Assembly: GCA_947452525.1 (NCBI GenBank)
Contig: CANGCW010000027.1
Location: forward strand, 1-10,068
Reading direction: 5' to 3'
Origin: Actinomycetota bacterium
GTDB taxonomy: Bacteria > Actinomycetota > Actinomycetes > Nanopelagicales > Nanopelagicaceae
DNA length: 10,068 nt
Below, one piece after another: positions 1-6,206 of this stretch (positions are counted from its first letter, which is position 1; every line of letters starts with the position of its first letter). The notes below the pieces were generated by a model, which was given only the letters and a program-made list of their open reading frames with translations, was not told the origin of the DNA and did not search any database. Position numbers and translations under genes: made by a program.

Positions 1-980
1 GAATGCAGAGCGCCGACGATAAAGTCAGTTGAGCCACCAAAGCCAGAGTAGATCTTTCCCCGGACGCGAGAGGCATTTGCCTGGTCGAAGAGATCAACTT
101 GAAGAGCTGCATTTACCGATGTCATGCGGGCCTGCTTTGCAATCTGACTTGGATCATTGGTCTTCTCGGTACGTAACATCCGAACACGGCGATTGAGATG
201 GAGCCATTGATACAGCTCTTCAGATCCGAAGATGAAAGAAGCAGTGATTGGTACATCCAAGTCGAGGGCTGACTCTTTCTCGAGATTGAGTACGCCATCG
301 CTGAACATCTCAGTCCAGATACGTAAATTCTTTCGGTTCTTCAAGAGTTCAAGGACGGCATCAGGTACGGCGCCAATGCCCATTTGAAGTGTTGAGCCAT
401 CCGCAACTAAACCTGCGATCTGCTTGCCGATTGCCTTTGAGGTATCGGTTGAGTGAAGTGCGTGATGGTGGGCGAGATCCTCTTCAGCCTCAATCAGGAA
501 ATCAATCTCATGCTCGTAAATTTGGGCATCGCCATAGGTATAAGGCATCTTCGGATTTGCTTGCGCAATCACGAGGCCGCCCTTTTCTCGTACCGCTTCA
601 ATTGCTGCGGGAAGAATATTGACCTCAATACCGAGGGAGACCGTGTCGAAGCGTCGCTCTGAGGTGTGAAGCAGAACTACATCGGGAACGAAATGGTCGC
701 GGATGAGAACAGGAACGAGGCTAAGACGCGATGGCACGTAGTGGAGTCGATCGGAGTTGCGCATCCCGGAACCGACGAATGCGGTCTCGTAGGTAACACC
801 TGGACGACGGGGGATGCCCATCTGCGCATTGAGCATGTGGAGTGTGTACTCAGGGACCGCTTCATCGAAGAGTCCGAGAAGAGTTTTCGGCGTCGCGAAG
901 TTACCTGATGCAATAACACGTGGATTCTTCGGTAGATCTTGGAGGATCTTTTTGAGTTGACTCTGATTAATTACTCGCAC
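1..980 (-). CDS. Acetyl-CoA hydrolase/transferase family protein, 4-hydroxybutyrate CoA-transferase-like (partial, C-terminus off the left edge)
   Basis: The visible 326 N-terminal residues belong to the family of 4-hydroxybutyrate, butyrate and succinate:acetate CoA-transferases, which move CoA between short acyl groups through a glutamyl-CoA thioester in the cytoplasm. Seen in the translation: the N-terminal domain with SLGIEVNILPAA (about 115-126) and PKMPYTYGD (143-151); the hinge stretch LQMGIGAVPDAVL (198-210); WTEMFSDG (222-229), whose Glu224 fits the family's catalytic glutamate; and the glycine loop SGFGGSTDF (312-320). Family members are roughly 430 residues, so about 100 are missing beyond the edge. 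The start is the GTG at 980, because an in-frame TAA lies two codons upstream and no other start is near the family N-terminus. No Shine-Dalgarno site precedes it. It lies 71 bases downstream of the dehydrogenase gene on the same strand. The acyl substrate cannot be read from the sequence; acetate, 4-hydroxybutyrate and butyrate are all possible. Confidence 0.88.
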   Translation of the reverse strand, partial: MRVINQSQLKKILQDLPKNPRVIASGNFATPKTLLGLFDEAVPEYTLHMLNAQMGIPRRPGVTYETAFVGSGMRNSDRLHYVPSRLSLVPVLIRDHFVPDVVLLHTSERRFDTVSLGIEVNILPAAIEAVREKGGLVIAQANPKMPYTYGDAQIYEHEIDFLIEAEEDLAHHHALHSTDTSKAIGKQIAGLVADGSTLQMGIGAVPDAVLELLKNRKNLRIWTEMFSDGVLNLEKESALDLDVPITASFIFGSEELYQWLHLNRRVRMLRTEKTNDPSQIAKQARMTSVNAALQVDLFDQANASRVRGKIYSGFGGSTDFIVGALH

Positions 981-986
981 GAGTTA

Positions 987-992
987 AGTCTA
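987..992 (-). promoter_or_regulatory. Candidate -10 element for a leaderless CoA-transferase transcript
   Basis: Read on the minus strand, TAGACT ends six bases before the GTG start at 980. This is the TANNNT arrangement seen at leaderless actinobacterial genes, where transcription begins at the first base of the start codon. No convincing -35 element is visible. The gene has no Shine-Dalgarno site, which fits. A six-base match is weak evidence alone. Confidence 0.25.
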
Positions 993-1051
993 TGCGCGCG
1001 CGAGTGATGCACTTTCCATAAGAATGAAGTGGGGAGCGAAAACTTTGGTGA

Positions 1052-2290
1052 TTATGGATACAGACCGCGTAGGCGATGGGCTTCGGCCACGCGACCAACG
1101 CCGATCATGAGTGCTGCCTCTCTCCATGTGACGCCACGTTGCTCAACTGTTGCGTTCACTTCCTTAAAGGCCTTCAACATGATGGTGGAGAGATTTGTCT
1201 TTACCTCTTCGGCATCCCAGAAGTAATTCTGTTTATCTTGAACCCACTCGAAGTAGGAGACAATCACGCCACCGCTATTTGCGAGGATATCTGGAATGAC
1301 AAGGATGCCCTTATCGTTCAAGATTGCATCTCCTTCAGGCGTTGTTGGTGCATTTGCACCTTCAACAACGATCTTGGCCTTAATCGCTGGAGCTGAATGC
1401 TCCGTGATTGCATCAGAGAGCGCTGCTGGAATAAGTACATCAACATCGAGATGGAGAAGCTCATCGTTGGTCAGTTTCTCAGTGCCTGGAAGATCTAGAT
1501 TGCCATTCGCTTTGAAATGATCCCAGAGAGCTGAGACGGATGAGAATCCGGTAACCGCACCGTGTACATCAGAGACCGCAGTGACCTTGAGGCCCATGTG
1601 TTCGAGCGCCACAGCCGCCCAGTAGCCAACTTTTCCGAAGCCCTGGATCGCAACCGTTGCTCCAACGGGATCGATGCCCTTCGCGATCAACGCCTGCTGT
1701 GTGGAGATAGCAACCCCATCACCTGTAGCTGATGTGCGACCGAGGGAGCCGCCGAGAACGATTGGCTTACCGGTCACGACGCCGGGCACTGAGAAGCCGG
1801 CGTTGACAGAGTAGGTATCCATCATCCACGCCATGTTCTGTTCATCCGTTCCGACATCAGGTGCGGGGATATCGTGCTCAGGACCGATGATGGGAAGAAT
1901 CTCGGATGTGTATCGACGGGTGAGGCGTTCGTTCTCGCTCCGCGAAAGAGTTGATGGATCAACTGCGATTCCGCCCTTGGCTCCACCGTATGGAAGGTTT
2001 GTAAGTGCGCACTTCCAGGTCATGAGCATTGCAAGCGCAACCGTTTCATCCATATCGATGGATGGGTGAAAGCGGACGCCGCCTTTAGATGGACCGCGGG
2101 TGGTTGAGTATTGAACTCGGAATCCTTTATAGATTTCCACATTGCCGCTATCGCGGCGGAGGGGGACCGCTACTTCGAGAATACGGCGTGGCGTTGAAAG
2201 TGTCTGCCATTCGTTCTCGGGTAGTTGAAGCTGGTCTACCGCTCTACGTAATTGGGCGCGTGCTGTTTCAATTGCTGACTCCGTTGTCAT
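1052..2290 (-). CDS. gdhA: Glu/Leu/Phe/Val dehydrogenase, most likely glutamate dehydrogenase
   Basis: A full-length 412-residue member of the amino acid dehydrogenase family, the usual size of the small hexameric glutamate dehydrogenases. These interconvert glutamate with 2-oxoglutarate and ammonia using NAD(P) in the cytoplasm. Seen: the N-terminal substrate domain with GPSKGGVRFHP (66-76), TWKCAL (91-96) and PYGGAKGG (100-107), giving the expected substrate and catalytic lysines K69, K93 and K105; PAPDVGT (142-148) with the conserved Asp145; then the Rossmann domain with GFGKVG (217-222). The long GPSKGG/PYGGAKGG motifs favour glutamate over leucine or phenylalanine dehydrogenase, although the family is not fully separable by eye. 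NAD versus NADP use is not decided. The ATG at 2290 has no Shine-Dalgarno site and lies 27 bases after the S33 hydrolase stop. In this context it could assimilate ammonia released by the neighbouring hydrolases or burn imported glutamate. Confidence 0.93.
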   Translation of the reverse strand: MTTESAIETARAQLRRAVDQLQLPENEWQTLSTPRRILEVAVPLRRDSGNVEIYKGFRVQYSTTRGPSKGGVRFHPSIDMDETVALAMLMTWKCALTNLPYGGAKGGIAVDPSTLSRSENERLTRRYTSEILPIIGPEHDIPAPDVGTDEQNMAWMMDTYSVNAGFSVPGVVTGKPIVLGGSLGRTSATGDGVAISTQQALIAKGIDPVGATVAIQGFGKVGYWAAVALEHMGLKVTAVSDVHGAVTGFSSVSALWDHFKANGNLDLPGTEKLTNDELLHLDVDVLIPAALSDAITEHSAPAIKAKIVVEGANAPTTPEGDAILNDKGILVIPDILANSGGVIVSYFEWVQDKQNYFWDAEEVKTNLSTIMLKAFKEVNATVEQRGVTWREAALMIGVGRVAEAHRLRGLYP

Positions 2291-2296
2291 GTTTGA

Positions 2297-2302
2297 AGCG
2301 TA
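2297..2302 (-). promoter_or_regulatory. Candidate -10 element for a leaderless dehydrogenase transcript
   Basis: On the minus strand TACGCT ends six bases before the ATG at 2290, again the TANNNT spacing expected for a leaderless start. The gene otherwise lacks a ribosome binding site. There is no clear -35 element, and the 27-base gap to the upstream gene also allows simple read-through, so this is only a candidate. Confidence 0.2.
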
Positions 2303-2317
2303 GCGAGAAGGGGAGCG

Positions 2318-3226
2318 CTAATCCAGTTTCGCGTCGAGAAAGGCGTTGACGATTCTCTTGAACCGCGCCGGCTCTTCAATGTGTGGCATATGCGAGGATT
2401 CTGGGAAGAGTTCCCACACAACATCAGGTATGCGCGATTGAATCTCACTCTGCATCGCTGGCGTGGCTTCATCATAAGCTCCGCTGACTAATAACGTTGG
2501 AACATTGATTTTATGGAGATCTGGATGAATGTCCCAACTCTTCAAAGAACCAATGACATGGAACTCCGAGGGCCCATTCATGGTGTGGTAGACAGTCGGT
2601 TCCTCGGCTAGTTGGGTAAATGAGTCCAGAACATCTGGCGGCATCGGAACGCGACAAAGATGTCTTGCGTAGAAGACATCGACTGCGGCAACATACTCTG
2701 GAGAATCTGTAGTTCCCGCCTCTTCATGTTTTTTGAGAGTTGCTTCAACTTCAGGAGGAAGTTGTGCACGGAGCTTATTTGCCTCGGAGACCCAGATTGT
2801 CATAGATGCGGGGGAGTCAGCGACGATAAGCGCCTTCAAGCCTTGTGGGCGATGAGTTGCGAATTGCATTCCAAGCATGCCGCCCCAAGATTGACCAATG
2901 ATCGCGTAATCACTTGCAACTCCAAGATGAGCTGTAAGTTCCGTGAGTTCCGCCATGAAAAGTTCAGGAGTCCAGAACTCTTTCGGTGCATCAGGAAGGT
3001 GAGTTGAATTTCCACATCCAATTTGATCGTAAAGAATTGCTGCGCGACCAGAGGAGGCAATGAGTTCAGCGATAGCGATTGTGTAGTTATGGCCGGCGCC
3101 AGGGCCGCCATGTAGCACCATCACCGGCGTCTTCCCGTTGGTGAGGTCACCAACGATGCGGTACCAAGTCTCTAGTTCGGCTCCGCTGTTCTTCCAGGAA
3201 AACTTCTTACCTTCTGCTGAAGACAC
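2318..3226 (-). CDS. S33-family alpha/beta-hydrolase, proline iminopeptidase / L-amino acid amidase type
   Basis: This cytoplasmic hydrolase removes N-terminal proline or other residues from small peptides, or hydrolyses amino acid amides. With the GTG start it has 302 residues, the normal family length. Seen: the oxyanion-hole motif HGGPG (39-43), YDQIGCGNS (66-74), nucleophile elbow GQSWGG with Ser113, GAYDEATP with Asp252, and SSHMPH with His279, so the triad is complete. The long stretch TVYHTMNGPSEFHVIGSLKS (211-230), with WDI following, is the part I associate with the L-proline amide hydrolase / amino acid amidase branch as much as with true iminopeptidases. The GTG at 3226 is preferred because AAGGAG lies five bases upstream. 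The in-frame TTG at 3313 has no such site and would add 29 residues encoded largely by an 18-bp tandem repeat. It lies between the acetamidase and dehydrogenase genes. The substrate class, peptide or amide, remains open. Confidence 0.88.
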   Translation of the reverse strand: MSSAEGKKFSWKNSGAELETWYRIVGDLTNGKTPVMVLHGGPGAGHNYTIAIAELIASSGRAAILYDQIGCGNSTHLPDAPKEFWTPELFMAELTELTAHLGVASDYAIIGQSWGGMLGMQFATHRPQGLKALIVADSPASMTIWVSEANKLRAQLPPEVEATLKKHEEAGTTDSPEYVAAVDVFYARHLCRVPMPPDVLDSFTQLAEEPTVYHTMNGPSEFHVIGSLKSWDIHPDLHKINVPTLLVSGAYDEATPAMQSEIQSRIPDVVWELFPESSHMPHIEEPARFKRIVNAFLDAKLD

Positions 3227-3231
3227 ATCTT

Positions 3232-3237
3232 CTCCTT
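3232..3237 (-). promoter_or_regulatory. Shine-Dalgarno site that fixes the S33 hydrolase start
   Basis: On the minus strand AAGGAG lies five bases before the GTG at 3226. It is the only good ribosome binding site in this gap, and it argues against the upstream TTG at 3313 as the start. Confidence 0.7.
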
Positions 3238-3240
3238 CTG

Positions 3241-3284
3241 TTAGGTGAACGTTGGATGTCAGGTGAATCGTGGATGTCAGGTGA
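3241..3284. repeat. 18-bp tandem direct repeat, about 2.5 copies, upstream of the S33 hydrolase
   Basis: TGGATGTCAGGTGA occurs at 3253-3266 and again at 3271-3284, exactly 18 bases apart. A third, degenerate copy keeps TTAGGTGA at 3241-3248 in register with TCAGGTGA at 3259 and 3277. The unit is six codons long, so in the extended reading frame it would give HLTS-type peptide repeats. The good ribosome binding site lies downstream, so it more likely sits in the 5' leader or promoter. It could bind a regulator as direct repeats, or be a neutral slippage product. Confidence 0.8.
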
Positions 3285-3313
3285 TTATTCGCTGCAGTGC
3301 TGAGGTGGCGCAA
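3284..3313 (-). promoter_or_regulatory. Candidate promoter for the S33 hydrolase gene
   Basis: On the minus strand AATAAT (3289-3284) differs from TATAAT at one position. It is preceded after 18 bases by TTGCGC (3313-3308), a poor half-match to TTGACA. If used, transcription would start inside the 18-bp repeats, placing them at an operator or leader position. The evidence is weak because the -35 is poor. Confidence 0.25.
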
Positions 3314-3353
3314 GAGCGTAAGTCAAACATAGTTACAGGTGAGAGAGAAGGAC

Positions 3354-4328
3354 TTATGCCAATACTTTAAAGGGCCGAGGGCAGCCGGTCAGTTTTGGAA
3401 CGACCATCTTGGCAATAACTGTGCCGGTACTTGGGTGAACCGCTTGCGCGATGCCGAGGTTGCCTTGGACGGAGAGGAAGATAAAGGCATCTTCCATAGT
3501 GAATCCCCACTCACGAACGAGGAGGCCGGCCGCTTCTTCGCAGGCTATTCGGAGTGCGCCATTGAGGTCTTCAACATCTGAGACCCCGTGGGTTACCCAA
3601 CTCGTTGCCGTCTCGGTGACTGGAAATTCAGTGGTAACACCTTTGATGAGTTCAACGCTAAAGAGAACGTCACCTTCGATTTCAATTCCCGTGCCACAGA
3701 TTTCGCCATCGCCCATCGATGCATGCATATCCCCGATACCGAGAAGTGCTCCGCGATGCTTAACCGGTAGATGGATAGTTGAGCCGATCGTATTGAGATT
3801 ATTATCGAGGTTACCGCCGTGTTTTCCGGCCGGCATTGTTGGAATCTCTCCCGAGCTAGGTGCTACACCTATCACGCCGAGCATAGGAGCAACTGGAAAG
3901 TTGATCTTCTCATTCATCGTGACCGTTGTATTCGAGACATCAAAGAAGCGCGCATAAGGCTCGGAAATCAGGTGCTGGAGTTGGCCGTTGCCGGGGTAGG
4001 TGCGAGCGACACCCCGCTTACCGGGTCTGATGTCGTGCAGAGTGATTGAGAGGGTGTCTCCCGGCTCGGCGCCCTCGACATAAATGGGGCCGGTTGCTGG
4101 GTTGATCTGTGAATCATCGATAGAGAGGAGCGCATTCTCTGCATTGGTGATCTGGCCTTTATAACAATCCCAGGTCTGCAGATGAATCATTTCACCAGGT
4201 GAGATTGTCAGGGCCGGTGCATGCGTCTCAGAGAATGAGAAAGTGTGGTGTTCTCGTGAAATGAACTTATCAGCGAGTGAAAAGGCATCAGGAAGCGTTC
4301 TCGCCGGATTGTTAAATTCTTGTGTCAT
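3354..4328 (-). CDS. Acetamidase/formamidase family hydrolase (FmdA/AmdA-like)
   Basis: The 324-residue protein belongs to the acetamidase/formamidase family, cytoplasmic enzymes that hydrolyse short amides to a carboxylic acid and ammonia. Seen: PGEMIHLQTWDCYKGQI (44-60), PIYVEGAEPGDTL (81-93), APMLGVIGVAP (147-157), KHGGNLDNNLNTIGSTIHLP (169-188) and GIGDMHASMGDGEICGTGIE (197-216). These are the hallmark blocks of the family, in the right order. The length fits the shorter bacterial members rather than the roughly 400-residue methylotroph formamidase. The ATG at 4328 lacks a strong ribosome binding site. It is the first gene of the minus-strand group and diverges from the importer's binding-protein gene across 103 bases. 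Its stop is 127 bases from the preferred start of the S33 gene. Family members are often annotated as acetamidase, but the true amide is seldom known, so the substrate is not claimed. Confidence 0.92.
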   Translation of the reverse strand: MTQEFNNPARTLPDAFSLADKFISREHHTFSFSETHAPALTISPGEMIHLQTWDCYKGQITNAENALLSIDDSQINPATGPIYVEGAEPGDTLSITLHDIRPGKRGVARTYPGNGQLQHLISEPYARFFDVSNTTVTMNEKINFPVAPMLGVIGVAPSSGEIPTMPAGKHGGNLDNNLNTIGSTIHLPVKHRGALLGIGDMHASMGDGEICGTGIEIEGDVLFSVELIKGVTTEFPVTETATSWVTHGVSDVEDLNGALRIACEEAAGLLVREWGFTMEDAFIFLSVQGNLGIAQAVHPSTGTVIAKMVVPKLTGCPRPFKVLA

Positions 4329-4431
4329 CTAAAGTTTTTCTCACTTTCCTAGTGCTAAATGGCTCCAGTAGTGGGAGCATAAGCGCTCTCGGCAACTCTG
4401 TCCCTCTTCAACCCTCAATAGGAGGTCGTAC
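4329..4431. promoter_or_regulatory. Divergent intergenic region with a GCTCC/GGAGC inverted repeat
   Basis: These 103 bases separate the two divergent gene groups and should hold both promoters. I see no strong -35/-10 pair on either strand; TGCTAAAT (4353-4360) is the nearest thing to an extended -10 for the plus strand. An inverted repeat pairs GCTCC (4362-4366) with GGAGC (4374-4378) across seven bases, and extends by two pairs (4359-4360 with 4379-4380) if one G is bulged. GAGC (4375-4378) can pair instead with GCTC (4385-4388). It could be an operator or a leader structure for the importer transcript. Confidence 0.4.
4420..4426 (+). promoter_or_regulatory. Strong Shine-Dalgarno site for the substrate-binding protein
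   Basis: AGGAGGT lies five bases before the GTG at 4432. It is the best ribosome binding site in the window and sets the start of the binding protein at a non-ATG codon. Confidence 0.85.
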
Positions 4432-6138
4432 GTGCGTAGAAGGTCTATTGCAATTTCAACTATCGCTGCTGCAGCGCTCGCACTATCAATGGTCGGTAGC
4501 ACATCCGGTTCTGCCGCTGATGGAAAGCTAGCTCCTTACGATAAGGCACATGCTGGTGGCGTTGTGAAGTTAGTAGCTGCTGCTGCAGCTGGAACTATCG
4601 ATCCTAAAGTTAATTACACAGGACAATATTGGCAACTCTTCCAGGCTACATATGATGGACTTCTCTCCTTCGCCTACGGCACAGGCAAGAGAACTTTTGA
4701 TGTTGTTCCTGACTTGGCAGAGGCCCTTCCAAAGATTTCGAATGGTGGAAAGACACTTACATTTAAGTTGCGCAAGGGAATCAAATTCTCTAACGGCAAA
4801 GAGGTAACGGTTGCTGATGTGAAGGCTTCTTTTGAACGTATCTTCAAAGTATCTTCACCAACAGCAGGCTCGTTCTACAACGGTATCGTCGGAGCAACAG
4901 CTTGCTTGGCAAAGCCAGCAACGTGTGACCTCTCCAAGGGTGTTGTTGTAAATGCTTCTACAAATAGCATTGTCATCAATCTCACGTCTGCTGACGATGC
5001 CATCTTGAGCAAGCTTGCAGTGCCACACGCAGTTATTAATCCCGCAAGTGCGCCATCAAAGGATGCAGGTACAACCCTCATCCCAACAACCGGTGCATAT
5101 ATGTTTAAGTCATATAGCCCAACAAAGTCTTTGATTATGGTCCGCAATCCATACTTCAAGGAGTGGAGCCATGATGCTCAGCCACAAGGCTATCCAGATG
5201 AGATTGATTACAACTTTGGTCTCACACCAACAGCGCAGGTAACTGCGGTTGAGAACAATCAGGCTAATTGGGCATATGATCCAATTCCTGCAGATCGTCT
5301 CAATGAAATTGGAACGAAGTATGCAAGTCAGGTTCACGTCAATCCACTGACAGCGATGTGGTACCTGCCTATGAACGTCAATATTGCTCCGTTCAATAAT
5401 GTGAAGGCTCGCCAGGCGGTCAACTATGCAATTGACCGTGCTGCAATGGTAAAAATCTTCGGTGGAACTCAACTTGCTGCACCGGTCTGCTCATTCTTGC
5501 CACCTAACTTCCCTGGCCACGTTGATTACTGCGGCTACACAAAGGGTGCAACGCCTGAGAAGCCAGCAAAGTCATGGAGCGCTCCAGATCTAGCCAAGGC
5601 TCAGGCTCTTGTGAAGGCATCTGGAACTGTAGGACAGGCTGTTGCGATTGTTGTCTCCGACGACGATGTCAATAAGCAGATGGGTATCTACCTTCAATCT
5701 GTATTGAACTCCATCGGATACAAAGCGACCGTGAAGCCAATCTCTGGAAATATCCAGTTCACATATATTCAGAACACAAAGAATAAAGTTCAAATCTCTG
5801 TCACTCAGTGGTATCAGGATTACCCAGCGGCTTCAGACTTCTTGAGCGTTCTTCTTGGATGCCAGTCATTCACTCCTAACTCCGATTCATCGATCAATAT
5901 GGCCGGTTACTGCAACAAGGCGATTGATGCGAAGATGGCAAAGGCGATCGCCCTAGGCGTGACTGACCCAGCCGCAGCTAACAAAATGTGGGGAGCCATT
6001 GATCAGGAAGTTATGGTTGATGCCCCTGTTGCGGTTGCATTCACACCTAAGCAGCTCGACTTCATCTCATCTTCAACGAAGAATTACATATTCTCGTTGC
6101 AGTACAAGATGTTCGTTGATCAGCTTCAGGTTAAGTAA
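4432..6138 (+). CDS. ABC transporter substrate-binding protein, SBP_bac_5 family (peptide/nickel type)
   Basis: This extracytoplasmic receptor (568 residues) captures the solute and hands it to the permeases encoded next door. Seen: a signal peptide with MRRR, a hydrophobic Ala-rich core (about 6-22) and a small-residue cleavage region near SGSAA (25-29). The family 5 fold follows: PDLAEALP (93-100), FKLRKGIKFSNGKEVTVADV (111-130), VRNPYFKEW (237-245) and FNNVKARQAVNYAIDRAAM (321-339). There is no lipobox cysteine, so it does not look like a lipoprotein, which is unusual for a single-membrane actinobacterium. The six cysteines (158, 165, 353, 367, 477, 494) fall in three close pairs that could form disulfides outside the cell. 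Start GTG is backed by AGGAGGT. Wobble positions look more A/T-rich than in the permease genes, perhaps reflecting high expression. The family binds peptides, nickel chelates, sugars or opines, and the ligand cannot be told by eye. Confidence 0.95.
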   Translation: MRRRSIAISTIAAAALALSMVGSTSGSAADGKLAPYDKAHAGGVVKLVAAAAAGTIDPKVNYTGQYWQLFQATYDGLLSFAYGTGKRTFDVVPDLAEALPKISNGGKTLTFKLRKGIKFSNGKEVTVADVKASFERIFKVSSPTAGSFYNGIVGATACLAKPATCDLSKGVVVNASTNSIVINLTSADDAILSKLAVPHAVINPASAPSKDAGTTLIPTTGAYMFKSYSPTKSLIMVRNPYFKEWSHDAQPQGYPDEIDYNFGLTPTAQVTAVENNQANWAYDPIPADRLNEIGTKYASQVHVNPLTAMWYLPMNVNIAPFNNVKARQAVNYAIDRAAMVKIFGGTQLAAPVCSFLPPNFPGHVDYCGYTKGATPEKPAKSWSAPDLAKAQALVKASGTVGQAVAIVVSDDDVNKQMGIYLQSVLNSIGYKATVKPISGNIQFTYIQNTKNKVQISVTQWYQDYPAASDFLSVLLGCQSFTPNSDSSINMAGYCNKAIDAKMAKAIALGVTDPAAANKMWGAIDQEVMVDAPVAVAFTPKQLDFISSSTKNYIFSLQYKMFVDQLQVK

Positions 6139-6142
6139 CTGA

Positions 6143-6164
6143 TAACTAGAGCTATAGATAGTTA
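6143..6164 (+). promoter_or_regulatory. Weak AT-rich inverted repeat between binding-protein and permease genes
   Basis: TAACTA (6143-6148) pairs with TAGTTA (6159-6164) across ten bases, five bases after the binding-protein stop. There is no GC-rich stem or T tract, so it is not a standard terminator. It could slow read-through or protect the upstream mRNA 3' end, giving more binding protein than permease. The palindrome AGATATCT follows at 6167-6174. Confidence 0.3.
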
Positions 6165-6206
6165 CTAGATATCTTCATGTCATCTAAGCAAGATCGTAGA
6201 TAACGT

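Noticed and set aside
389..919. Several small open frames on both strands in the leftmost kilobase
   Set aside because: They are shadows of the CoA-transferase gene, whose minus-strand frame stays open to the window edge and matches the family throughout.
994..1002. GCGCGCGCG run as a Z-DNA or regulatory site
   Set aside because: Only nine bases in a short intergenic gap; too short to claim a function.
3241..3284. Tandem repeats as a small CRISPR array
   Set aside because: Units are 18 bases and directly adjacent, with no unique spacers and no cas genes.
3227..3313. N-terminal extension of the S33 hydrolase from TTG 3313
   Set aside because: No ribosome binding site, repeat-encoded low-complexity residues, and a better GTG start with AAGGAG downstream.
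3451..3957. 168-codon plus-strand open frame opposite the acetamidase gene
   Set aside because: It lies fully antisense to a gene with clear family motifs, and its translation is rich in Ser, Pro and Arg, typical of a shadow frame.
6143..6164. Inverted repeat after the binding-protein gene as a rho-independent terminator
   Set aside because: The stem is AT-rich, short and not followed by a T tract.
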